DNA of 64,000 nucleotides, from assembly GCF_000264455.2 (NCBI RefSeq), contig NC_017956.1, forward strand, positions 2,710,001 to 2,774,000. Direction: 5' to 3'. The notes under the pieces are model-generated. The model saw only the letters and a list, made by a program, of their open reading frames with translations. It made no database searches and was not told the DNA's origin. Shown piece by piece: positions 51,433 through 59,819 of the stretch (the first letter of the stretch is position 1; every line of letters starts with the position of its first letter). Source of the DNA: Tistrella mobilis KA081020-065 (GTDB lineage: Bacteria > Pseudomonadota > Alphaproteobacteria > Tistrellales > Tistrellaceae). The position numbers and the translations under genes are program-made.

Positions 51433-53292
51433 ATGGCCGACGCACCCGCATCCACCGGTCCCGGCCTCCCCCGCCGCTCCGAGATGACCAGAAAGGCTCC
51501 GGTCGACATGACGCGCCGCCAGAACCGCGACACCCGCCCCGCGCGGGATACCCGGCTGGATCGACGATCCGGCCCCTCGCTCGCCGGCCGCCAGGCCCAT
51601 GGCACCGCCTTCAGCCGCCAGGAGGCGACGGTGGACATGGGCTGGGGCCGGCTGATCTTCGGCCAGACCTTCGACGACAACCGCCACCTCGCCGATGCCA
51701 TCCGCATGGAAGAGGAAGGCAAGCGCGATGTGGCGCTCTATCTGGCCGAGCCCCATGTCCTGCTGTCGCTTGCCCCGCAGGAGCTGTTCCTCGACCCGTC
51801 GCACACCTACCGGCTGTGGATGGACCGCTATCGCCCGGCCCCGCCGCGGCGGCGCGGCTTCACCATCCGCCGGGTGCGCACGGCCGAAGAGGTCGCCGAG
51901 GTCAACCGGATCTATGCCGCGCGGCGCATGGTGCCGGTGCCCGAAGACATGGCGCTGGCCTTCCGCCGGTCTCGCACCGTCACCCAGCTGGTGGCGGTGG
52001 AGACGGCCTCCGGGGCGATCATCGGCACGGTGATGGGTGTCGATCACGTCCAGGCCTTCGGTGATCCGGAAGGCGGCTCCAGCCTCTGGGCGCTGGCGGT
52101 GGATCCGCAGGCCTCTCTGCCGGGGGTGGGCTCGGCGTTGACGCTGCATCTGGCCGGGCATTTCCTCGCCCGCGGCCGCGCCTATATGGATCTCTCGGTC
52201 ATGCATGACAATGCCGAGGCGATCGCGCTTTACGAGAAGCTGGGCTTCCAGCGGGTGCCGGTGTTCTGCGTGAAGCGCAAGAACCCGATCAACGAGAAGC
52301 TGTTCATCGGCCCCTCGCCCTCGGACGCGCTCAACCCCTATGCCCGGATCCTGGTCGACGAGGCCCGGCGCCGCGGCATCGCGGTCGAGGTGCTGGATGC
52401 CGCCCGCGGCTATTTCACCCTCACCTTCGGCGGCCGCGCGATCACCTGCCGGGAAAGCCTGACCGAACTGACCAGCGCCATCGCCATGAGCCGCTGCCAG
52501 GACAAGCGCGTCACCCGCGACGTTCTGGCCGAGGCGGGGCTGTCGGTGCCCGAACAGGTCACCGCCGCCGACCTCGCCCGGGCCGAAACCTTCCTCGCCG
52601 CCCATGGCCGGGTGGTGGTGAAGCCGGTGGATGGCGAGCAGGGCCGCGGCGTGCAGGTCGACATCCGCGATGCCGACACCCTGGCCCGCGCCTGCCGCGC
52701 CCTGTCGGAACAGGGTGTGGCGGGCGTGGTCGAAACCTTCGTCGAGGGCGAGGATCTGAGAATCATCGTGATCGACGGCGAGGTGGTGGCGGCGGCGATC
52801 CGCAAGCCGGCCGAAATCACCGCCAACGGCACCGATACCGTGCGCGCGCTGATCGAGGCGCGATCGCGCCGCCGGGCCGCCGCGACCGGCGGCGAAAGCC
52901 GGATCCCCATGGATGCCGAAACCGAGCGTGCAGTGACCGAGGCCGGCTGGACCATGGACGACGTGCCGCCGGCGGGCGAGGTGATCCGGGTGCGCAAGAC
53001 CGCCAATCTGCACACCGGCGGCACCATTCACGACGTCACCGCCGAGCTGCATCCGGCCCTGGCCGAGGCGGCAGTCCGCGCCGCCCGGGCACTGGACATT
53101 CCGGTGGTCGGCCTGGACTTCATGGTCCCGGCCGCCGATCAGCCGGATTATTGGATCATCGAGGCGAACGAGCGCGCGGGCCTTGCCAATCACGAGCCCC
53201 AGCCGACCGCCGAACGTTTCATCGACTTCCTGTTCCCACAGACGGCCACCCGCCGGCGCAGCATGCCGGCCCAGGCCGAGGAGACGGCATGA
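51433..53292 (+). CDS. ngg: N-acetylglutaminylglutamine synthetase (GNAT + ATP-grasp)
   Basis: 619 residues from ATG 51433; in-frame ATGs at 51484 and 51511 are possible because the first 60 residues are arginine-rich and poorly conserved-looking. A GNAT domain covers about residues 135-280 (FTIRRVRTAEEVAEVNRIYA, VDPQASLPGVGSALTLHLAG). An ATP-grasp domain covers about 300-605 (VTRDVLAEAGLSVPEQVTA, VVVKPVDGEQGRGVQVDIR, VGLDFMVPAADQPDYWIIEA). The GNAT half supplies the acetyl group and the ATP-grasp half joins glutamines. It overlaps the peptidase gene by 4 bases. Confidence 0.9.
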   Translation: MADAPASTGPGLPRRSEMTRKAPVDMTRRQNRDTRPARDTRLDRRSGPSLAGRQAHGTAFSRQEATVDMGWGRLIFGQTFDDNRHLADAIRMEEEGKRDVALYLAEPHVLLSLAPQELFLDPSHTYRLWMDRYRPAPPRRRGFTIRRVRTAEEVAEVNRIYAARRMVPVPEDMALAFRRSRTVTQLVAVETASGAIIGTVMGVDHVQAFGDPEGGSSLWALAVDPQASLPGVGSALTLHLAGHFLARGRAYMDLSVMHDNAEAIALYEKLGFQRVPVFCVKRKNPINEKLFIGPSPSDALNPYARILVDEARRRGIAVEVLDAARGYFTLTFGGRAITCRESLTELTSAIAMSRCQDKRVTRDVLAEAGLSVPEQVTAADLARAETFLAAHGRVVVKPVDGEQGRGVQVDIRDADTLARACRALSEQGVAGVVETFVEGEDLRIIVIDGEVVAAAIRKPAEITANGTDTVRALIEARSRRRAAATGGESRIPMDAETERAVTEAGWTMDDVPPAGEVIRVRKTANLHTGGTIHDVTAELHPALAEAAVRAARALDIPVVGLDFMVPAADQPDYWIIEANERAGLANHEPQPTAERFIDFLFPQTATRRRSMPAQAEETA

Positions 53293-54512
53293 ACGACGCG
53301 ACCCGACGCCATCGGGATGGACATGGCCCCGAGGCCGGCATCCGCATCGATCGCGACTACCTGCTCGACACCCTGCTGGCCCTGCTGAACACGCCCAGCC
53401 CCTCCGGCTATACCGACGGCATCGTCCACATGGTCGGCCAGGAACTGGAGCGGCTGGACATCGAATTCGATCTCACCCGCCGCGGTGCCATCCGCGCCGT
53501 GCTGCGCGGGCGTGAACGCCATCCGGCCCGGGCGCTGGTCGCCCATCTGGACACGCTGGGCGCCATCGTGAAGCGCCTGCAGCCCAATGGCCGGCTGTCG
53601 GTCGTGCCGATCGGCCACTGGTCGGCGCGGTTCTCGGAAGGCGCCCGCTGCACCATCTTCACCGATGACGGCCGCCATCGCGGCACCATCCTGCCGCTCA
53701 AGGCATCGGGCCACACCTTCGGCGGCGAGATCGACAAGCTGCCGGTCGGCTGGGACTATGTCGAACTGCGCGTCGATGCGCTGGTCGACAACGAGCGCGA
53801 TCTCGAAGCCCTCGGCATCCGGGTGGGCGACATCATCGCCGTCGACCCGAACCCCGAAATCGGCCCCAATGATTTCATCAACAGCCGCTATCTGGACGAC
53901 AAGGCCGGTGTCGCCACCCTGCTTGCCGCCGCCGAGGCGGTGCAGCGCTCGGGCGTGAAGCCGCCGGTCGACACCTATCTGCTGTTCACCATCTCGGAGG
54001 AAGTCGGCTCCGGCGCCTCGTCGATCCTGCATGGCGAGATCGCCGAGATGGTGACCATCGACAACGGCACCACCGCCCCGGGCCAGGCCAGCCGCGAGAC
54101 CGGCGTCACCGTCGCGATGATGGACAGCGCCGGCCCCTTCGACTTCCACCTGACCCGCAAGCTGCTGGCCCTCTGCGCCGATAACGGCATCTCGCATCAG
54201 CGCGACGTCTTCCGCCATTACCGTTCCGACAGCGCCTCGGCCATCGAGGCGGGCAACGATCTGCGCACGGCGCTGGTCTGTTTCGGCATCGATGCCTCGC
54301 ATGGCTACGAGCGGATCCATCGCTCGGCGCTCGACGATCTGGCGAAGCTCGAAGCGCTCTATATGTTGAGCGAGCCGACCTTCAAGCGCGATGCCAAGCC
54401 GCTCGGCCCGCTGACCGGCTTCCCGGTGCCGCCCGACTGGGACGAGGAGGAAACGGCCGAACGCCTCGGCACCCCCGCCCCGGCAGAGAAAGCCGCCGAG
54501 CCCCACAAGTGA
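53289..54512 (+). CDS. M42-family metallopeptidase of the NAGGN system
   Basis: 407 residues. Metal ligands and catalytic residues are recognisable: H86 and D88 (LVAHLDTLGA), D203 (RYLDDKAGVATL), E237 and E238 (LFTISEEVGSGASS), and the late H in GIDASHGYERIH. This matches osmoprotectant NAGGN-system M42 peptidases, which probably trim or recycle the acetylated dipeptide. It is translationally coupled to ngg (ATGA), and a terminator follows. Confidence 0.9.
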   Translation: MNDATRRHRDGHGPEAGIRIDRDYLLDTLLALLNTPSPSGYTDGIVHMVGQELERLDIEFDLTRRGAIRAVLRGRERHPARALVAHLDTLGAIVKRLQPNGRLSVVPIGHWSARFSEGARCTIFTDDGRHRGTILPLKASGHTFGGEIDKLPVGWDYVELRVDALVDNERDLEALGIRVGDIIAVDPNPEIGPNDFINSRYLDDKAGVATLLAAAEAVQRSGVKPPVDTYLLFTISEEVGSGASSILHGEIAEMVTIDNGTTAPGQASRETGVTVAMMDSAGPFDFHLTRKLLALCADNGISHQRDVFRHYRSDSASAIEAGNDLRTALVCFGIDASHGYERIHRSALDDLAKLEALYMLSEPTFKRDAKPLGPLTGFPVPPDWDEEETAERLGTPAPAEKAAEPHK

Positions 54513-54538
54513 CGGCCGTAAGATGACGGGTGCACCCG

Positions 54539-54579
54539 ACGCCCCGCCCTTTCCCCAAGGGCGGGGCGTTCTTATATTC
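54539..54579 (+). terminator. rho-independent terminator of the NAGGN operon
   Basis: A 13-bp stem ACGCCCCGCCCTT/AAGGGCGGGGCGT (54539-54551/54557-54569) with a 5-base loop and a following TCTTATATT. Confidence 0.85.
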
Positions 54580-54721
54580 CGAAACAACACTTCTGCCATG
54601 ACGAATTGCCGGGCGCCCCGGCTTGATCCCCATCGATCGCCATTGGTAGGATGCGACAGAAAAATTTTCCGGCGTCGCGCCGCAGAATGTGCCGCGGCGC
54701 AGAACAGACGGGATCCCTCAG

Positions 54722-55726
54722 ATGACCATCATGAACGGCTTCGCCGATGCCATCGGCAACACGCCGCTGATCAAGCTGCGCAAGGTGTCGGAGCGCACCG
54801 GCTGCACCATTCTCGGCAAGGCGGAGTTCATGAACCCCGGCGGATCGGTCAAGGATCGCGCGGCGCTCTATATCGTGCGCGATGCGCTGGAGCGCGGGGC
54901 CCTGCGCCCGGGCGGCCGGATCGTCGAGGGCACCGCCGGCAATACCGGCATCGGCCTGGCGCTGGTCGGCAATTCGATCGGCTGCAAATCGACCATCGTC
55001 ATCCCCGAGACCCAGTCGGAAGAAAAGAAGCAGACCCTGCGCATGCTGGGCGCCGATCTGGTCCAGGTGCCGGCCGTCCCCTACAAGGACCCGAACAATT
55101 ACGTCCGCGTGTCGGAGCGCCTGGCGAACGAACTGGCCGAGAGCGAGCCGGGCGGCGCGGTCTGGGCCAATCAGTTCGACAATGTCGCCAACCGCCGCGC
55201 CCATTTCGAGACCACGGGCCCCGAGATCTGGGAGCAGACCGGCGGCCGGATCGACGGCTTCGTCTGCGCGGTCGGCACCGGCGGCACGCTTGCCGGCATC
55301 ACCATGGCGCTGAAGGAGCGCAACCCGGACATCCAGTGCTGGCTGGGCGATCCCATGGGTTCGGCGCTCTATTCCTGGATCACCACCGGCGAGTTGAAAT
55401 CGTCGGGCAGCTCGATCAGCGAGGGCATCGGCCAGGGGCGGGTCACCGCCAATCTGGAGGGCGTGAGCTTCGACGGCGCCGTGCAGGTGACCGATGAAGA
55501 AAGCCTGCCCATGCTCTACGACCTGATCTCAGAAGAAGGGCTGCTGCTCGGCGGGTCTTCGGCGATCAATGTCGGCGCGGCGGTGAAGATGGCCGAGGCG
55601 CTGGGCCCCGGCCACACCATCGTGACCATCCTCTGCGACAGCGGCCAGCGCTATACCAGCAAGCTGTTCAACGCCGAATTCCTGCGGTCGAAGAACCTGC
55701 CGGTCCCCTCCTGGCTGGACCGCTGA
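54722..55726 (+). CDS. cysK: cysteine synthase A (O-acetylserine sulfhydrylase)
   Basis: 334 residues. PLP lysine K44 lies in MNPGGSVKDRAALYIV, the phosphate loop is GTAGNTGIGLAL, and the PLP-N contact serine is in CDSGQRYTSKLFN. It makes cysteine from O-acetylserine and sulfide. The enzyme is slightly longer than typical CysK, in line with alphaproteobacterial forms. There is no strong ribosome site at ATG 54722, but the homology begins directly there. It is followed by AlaX 51 bases later. Confidence 0.93.
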   Translation: MTIMNGFADAIGNTPLIKLRKVSERTGCTILGKAEFMNPGGSVKDRAALYIVRDALERGALRPGGRIVEGTAGNTGIGLALVGNSIGCKSTIVIPETQSEEKKQTLRMLGADLVQVPAVPYKDPNNYVRVSERLANELAESEPGGAVWANQFDNVANRRAHFETTGPEIWEQTGGRIDGFVCAVGTGGTLAGITMALKERNPDIQCWLGDPMGSALYSWITTGELKSSGSSISEGIGQGRVTANLEGVSFDGAVQVTDEESLPMLYDLISEEGLLLGGSSAINVGAAVKMAEALGPGHTIVTILCDSGQRYTSKLFNAEFLRSKNLPVPSWLDR

Positions 55727-55777
55727 GCCGTCTCGCGGCAAGCTCCGGTTTCCCCCGTTCGAAACCGGAGCGTGTCC

Positions 55778-56548
55778 ATGCCTGCCACCGATCCTGTCTT
55801 CCGTAACGATCCCTACGCCCGAAGCTGCACCGCCCGCGTGGTGGCCGTCACCGAAGACGGCGGGGTGATCCTGGACCGGAGCGTCTTCTACCCGACCGGC
55901 GGCGGTCAGCCGGGGGATTCGGGCCGGCTGACCGATGCGGTCGGCCGGGTCTGGACGGTGACCGAGGCGGTGAAGGGCCGGAAACCCGAGACCGGCGGGG
56001 AGCCCGACGAGATCATCCATCGCCTGGACGCGACAGGCGCCGAGGCGCCGCCCGCCATCGGCACCGAGGTTACCGCCGAACTCGACTGGGAGCGCCGCCA
56101 CGCCCATATGCGGCTGCACACCTGCCTGCATCTGCTCTCGGCGATCGTGGTGGCGCCGGTCACCGGCGGCCAGGTCGGCGCCGATCGCGCCCGGCTCGAT
56201 TTCGACTGGCCTGATGCCACACTCGACAAACAGGCGATCACCGACGCGCTGAACGATCTGATCCGGGCCGATCATGCGGTCGAAACCGACTGGATCACCG
56301 ATGCCGAGCTGGATGCGGCGCCGCATCTGGTCAAGACCATGTCGGTCCAGCCGCCGCGCGGTGCCGGCCGGGTGCGGCTGGTCAGGATCGGCGCGGGCAC
56401 GGCCGGCGCCGACGCCCCTCATGTCGATCTTCAGCCCTGTGGCGGCACCCATGTCGCCCGCGCCGGCGAGATCGGTGCGGTAGAGGTGGTGAAGATCGAA
56501 AAGAAGGGGCGCCAGAACCGGCGGGTGGTGATCGCCTTCGCCGGCTGA
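55778..56548 (+). CDS. alanyl-tRNA editing protein AlaX
   Basis: 256 residues, AlaX type with an N-terminal beta-barrel half (SVFYPTGGGQPGDSGRL) and an editing domain. Zinc ligands are H114 and H118 (HMRLHTCLHLLSAI) and the late cysteine and histidine (LQPCGGTHVARAGEIG). AlaX hydrolyses Ser-tRNA-Ala or Gly-tRNA-Ala in trans. ATG 55778 has GGAG 9 bases before it; GTG 55772 is a weaker alternative. It is tail-to-tail with the oxygenase gene, with no bases between the two stops. Confidence 0.92.
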   Translation: MPATDPVFRNDPYARSCTARVVAVTEDGGVILDRSVFYPTGGGQPGDSGRLTDAVGRVWTVTEAVKGRKPETGGEPDEIIHRLDATGAEAPPAIGTEVTAELDWERRHAHMRLHTCLHLLSAIVVAPVTGGQVGADRARLDFDWPDATLDKQAITDALNDLIRADHAVETDWITDAELDAAPHLVKTMSVQPPRGAGRVRLVRIGAGTAGADAPHVDLQPCGGTHVARAGEIGAVEVVKIEKKGRQNRRVVIAFAG

Positions 56549-57763
56549 TCAACCGACGGCCGCGGTGCCCCGCGCCACGGCCGCCAACTGCGGATCTTCA
56601 AGGAATTCGGCATTGCGCGCCCGGATGGCGGCGCCGTCGTCGTCATAGAGGAAGGGCAGGCAGGCGAAGCGGCGGCCGCGGGTCACGGCCAGGGCCTCGT
56701 GCAGCAGGCTGCACGAGAACACCACCGCGCCGCCGGTGGGCGCCCGATAGCGGCGGTCGCCGAATTCGGGGAAGCGCAGCTCGCCGCCCTCATAATCTTC
56801 GGCATTCAGGTTGATGGTCACCGCGAAGCGGCGATGGGCGGTGCCGCGGGTGGTGTTGTCGCGGTGCGGGCGGAAATAGCCGCCCGCCCCGTCGCCGTCG
56901 TAACAGGCGACGATATAGCGCTCGATCCGCGTCGCCTTGTACTGGAAGGCCTTCTGCAGCTCCGGCAGCAGCCGGCGCTCGATCCGCGCCCGGATGCCGG
57001 CGCGCAGCGTCTCGTCTTCGATCAGACAGTCGGCGCGGCGCTTGTGACCGTAATCGCGCATCTCGACCGTGCGGCCGCCGACCTCGCGCATGAAGCCGCT
57101 CTCTTCGCCGCCCAGCCGGTCGTATTCGGCCATCAGCCGGCGGCAGAAGGCCGGCTCGAAGACGCGCGGCACCGCCAGCACCGGCGCCCAGGGCTGGCCG
57201 GCATCGTCGGCCGGCGCCACGGTCAGGATCCGCCCGTCTTCGGCGACCACACTGCCATGGGCGGCCGGCGCCGGCAGTTGCGCCACCAGATCCAGCAGCC
57301 GGGCCGTGTCTTCCATGCCGCCGGCCGCAACCACACGCAGGGTGGGGTCGAGCAGCAGCCAGTAGGGCCGGTAGGCGACATGGCCGCTGCGCGGATCTGC
57401 CGCAGGATCGATCGCCCGATAGCGGCGCGAGATTTCGCCATCGGCATCCGCGAAGGCATAGAAGCCCGGCAGATGCAGCGGCAGGCGCGCAGGCTGGCCG
57501 ACCCGGTCGGCCGCATCCAGCGTCACGAAGAAACAGGTCCGCCCGGGATCGGCAAACAGCGGCGCAGCCCCGGCGATCGTCGCCACGGCGGCCTGAAGCT
57601 GCGGCACCGTAGCCGATCCCAGCAGCACCAGCACCGACCAGCGGCCGGCAACGGTGGAAAAGGCGAAGTTCGGATTGCCGGCACAATCCCCCTGGAACCA
57701 GGGCACCGGGTCGCCGGGCAGGAAGGGTAAAGTACGGGCCGCGGCAACAGCGGTGTCGGACAT
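56549..57763 (-). CDS. redoxin-like / 2OG-Fe(II) oxygenase fusion protein
   Basis: 404 residues. Residues 10-165 follow a peroxiredoxin-like (AhpC/TSA) fold (PGDPVPWFQGDCAGNPNFAF, FYAFADADGEISRRY, YWLLLDPTLRVVAAG) but lack a cysteine at the peroxidatic position near 52. Residues 195-385 are a prolyl-4-hydroxylase-like 2OG-Fe(II) oxygenase with H300-x-D302 (FRPHRDNTTRG), H355 (LLHEALAV) and R365. This half should bind iron and 2-oxoglutarate and hydroxylate a protein or peptide side chain. GGAGA precedes ATG 57763. The substrate is unknown. It is divergent from sseA. Confidence 0.85.
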   Translation of the reverse strand: MSDTAVAAARTLPFLPGDPVPWFQGDCAGNPNFAFSTVAGRWSVLVLLGSATVPQLQAAVATIAGAAPLFADPGRTCFFVTLDAADRVGQPARLPLHLPGFYAFADADGEISRRYRAIDPAADPRSGHVAYRPYWLLLDPTLRVVAAGGMEDTARLLDLVAQLPAPAAHGSVVAEDGRILTVAPADDAGQPWAPVLAVPRVFEPAFCRRLMAEYDRLGGEESGFMREVGGRTVEMRDYGHKRRADCLIEDETLRAGIRARIERRLLPELQKAFQYKATRIERYIVACYDGDGAGGYFRPHRDNTTRGTAHRRFAVTINLNAEDYEGGELRFPEFGDRRYRAPTGGAVVFSCSLLHEALAVTRGRRFACLPFLYDDDGAAIRARNAEFLEDPQLAAVARGTAAVG

Positions 57764-58042
57764 GGTGCAGGTCTCCGGGGGGGCCGTGAACGTGTGACGT
57801 TCAGAATGCAGGAGCGTCCCATCGCCGTAAAGCGGGTGCAAGAGCCGCGGGCGGCTGTGGCGGTGCCGCCGCGGGTCCGGTATCATGTGGCCGACGAGGT
57901 GGCGGGACGCAGCTCCGCACGGGCCGCGACACCTGCCCAAGATTGATTGAGCAAGATCAGACGAGACCGGCGCCGGCCGGGGTCGGGCCAGGCGCCATCG
58001 ACCGATCCGGCCCGGGAAGAACCACGGAGGACGCTGCCCCCG

Positions 58043-58897
58043 ATGCCCTACGCCAAGCCCGACGCCCTGGTCAGCACCGCCTGGCTCGCCGACCACCTCG
58101 ATGCGCCCGATGTGCGCGTCGTCGATGCGTCCTGGTTTTTCCCGCAGGAGGGCCGCGATCCGCGTGCCGAGCATGCGAAGCTGCGCATCCCCGGTGCGGT
58201 GTTCTTCGACATCGACGAGATCGCCGATACCACCAGCCATCTGCCGCATATGCTGCCCGCGCCCGAGAAGTTCTCGTCGCGGGTCCGCCGGCTGGGCCTG
58301 GGCGACGGCGTGAAGATCGTCGTCTATGACGCGATCGGCCTGCGCAGCGCCGCCCGCGCCTGGTGGATGTTCCGCGTCTTCGGCCATGACGATGTCGCGG
58401 TGCTGGATGGCGGCCTGCCCAAATGGCTGGCCGAGGGCCGACCGGTGGTCGAGGAACGCCCCGAACCGCCGCGGGAACGGCATTTCACCGCCCGGGTCAA
58501 CAACCTGCTGGTGAAGGACCGCCATCAGGTGGCCCGCGCCACCGGCGACGGCCGCACACAGCTGGTCGACATGCGCCCGGCCGACCGCTTCCGCGGCGAG
58601 GCGCCCGAGCCGCGGCCGGGCGTGCGGGCGGGCCATGTGCCCGGCGCGCTCAACCTGCCCTATACCGACCTGCTCGACCCCATGTCGGGCACGGTGCTGG
58701 ATGCCGAACGGCTGGAAGCGCGGATCCTGGCGGCGGGCGTCGATCCGTCGAAGCCGGTGATCGCCATGTGCGGATCGGGCATCACCGCCGGCATGCTGGC
58801 GCTGGCCATGTATCTGCTGGGCAAGCGCGACGTGCCGGTCTATGACGGGTCTTGGGCAGACTGGGGGTCGGACGAAAGCCTGCCGATCGAACGGTGA
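58043..58897 (+). CDS. sseA: 3-mercaptopyruvate sulfurtransferase
   Basis: 284 residues, two rhodanese domains. The active loop C243 in AMCGSGITAG matches the CG[S/T]G[VI]TA motif of mercaptopyruvate sulfurtransferases rather than the CRxGx[R/T] loop of thiosulfate enzymes. It moves sulfur from mercaptopyruvate to thiols or cyanide. ATG 58043 follows GGAGG by 12 bases; the frame is open to 57947 without support. The gene is in a sulfur neighbourhood (cysK 2.3 kb upstream). Confidence 0.9.
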   Translation: MPYAKPDALVSTAWLADHLDAPDVRVVDASWFFPQEGRDPRAEHAKLRIPGAVFFDIDEIADTTSHLPHMLPAPEKFSSRVRRLGLGDGVKIVVYDAIGLRSAARAWWMFRVFGHDDVAVLDGGLPKWLAEGRPVVEERPEPPRERHFTARVNNLLVKDRHQVARATGDGRTQLVDMRPADRFRGEAPEPRPGVRAGHVPGALNLPYTDLLDPMSGTVLDAERLEARILAAGVDPSKPVIAMCGSGITAGMLALAMYLLGKRDVPVYDGSWADWGSDESLPIER

Positions 58898-59031
58898 TCT
58901 CCGCCCGGACCATAAGGGTGCCGACCGGCACCGCACCGGCTGAACTCATGGTGCCGGCCAGAATAACCGCACCGGCGGGCAAAGCCGCCGCCGGTGCCGG
59001 TGCTCGTGTCCCCCGCTCACGCTGCCACCGA

Positions 59032-59055
59032 CCGCAGGCCGCATCCGGCCTGCGG
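59032..59055 (+). terminator. terminator-like hairpin downstream of sseA
   Basis: CCGCAGGCCG (59032-59041), loop CATC, CGGCCTGCGG (59046-59055), then CGGTTCGTCTTCGTT. It lies 135 bases after the sseA stop in a 298-base gap that otherwise shows no gene. Confidence 0.6.
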
Positions 59056-59195
59056 CGGTTCGTCTTCGTTCCGATGCCCGCAAGGGCCGACGGAACCTGC
59101 GGTTTCCGATACCGCCCGTCCGACCGGCCTGGTCTGACGGCTGGCCTGACCGGGTCGCGGGGCGATGGTCGCCACCGCGCGTGGAGAAAGCGTCG

Positions 59196-59819
59196 ATGAC
59201 GGAACTTGTCGTCACCTACTTCGAAATGACCTCGCCGCCGGACCGCCATGGACGTGGCAAGCTGCCCTCGGGGCAGTATGCCCTGCTCCGGGCCTGGAAC
59301 ATGCCGGTCCATTTCTACCGCTATCTGCATGCCGGCGCCCGGGCAAACCTGCTTCGCCCCGAACGCCTGGGCCTTGACGACGAGGCCATCGGCCAGATTC
59401 TCGCCGACGAGAAGATCGAGATCTTCGTGCTCTATGTCGCCGGCGTGCCTGCGGGCTTCGCCGAACTCGACCGTCGGGCCGAGGACGATTCCATCGAAAT
59501 CGCGTATCACGGACTCATGCCTGAATATGTCGGCCGCAGCTTCCGCGGCTTCCTGCTCGACCAGGTGGTGGACATCGCCTGGAGCTATCATCCGACACGG
59601 CTCTGGGCGCGCTGCTCCAATCTGGACCACCCCAAGGCCATGCAGACCTATCAGCGCGGCGGCTTCGGCGTGTTCCGGCAGGAACGCAGCCCCATGCCGG
59701 CCGATCTGGCCCTGACCGGCAGCGATCGCGGCCGCAATGCCGGCACCGGCGGCCTGCTGACCGAGGGGACGGATCTGTCCAACATCGTGCCCGGCCCGGT
59801 GGGGGAGGCCCCGACATGA
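59196..59819 (+). CDS. GNAT family N-acetyltransferase, first gene of a flavoprotein operon
   Basis: 207 residues from ATG 59196 (GGAGAAAG 7 bases upstream). GNAT features: VHFYRYLHAGARANLLRPER, IFVLYVAGVPAGFAELD, IEIAYHGLMPEYVGRSFRGF (motif A with R/G loop) and RLWARCSNLDHPKAMQTYQRGGF. The C-terminal 35 residues are glycine-rich and look flexible. The stop overlaps the next start by 4 bases (ATGA). The acetyl acceptor is unknown, perhaps a substrate or product of the flavoproteins. Confidence 0.85.
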   Translation: MTELVVTYFEMTSPPDRHGRGKLPSGQYALLRAWNMPVHFYRYLHAGARANLLRPERLGLDDEAIGQILADEKIEIFVLYVAGVPAGFAELDRRAEDDSIEIAYHGLMPEYVGRSFRGFLLDQVVDIAWSYHPTRLWARCSNLDHPKAMQTYQRGGFGVFRQERSPMPADLALTGSDRGRNAGTGGLLTEGTDLSNIVPGPVGEAPT

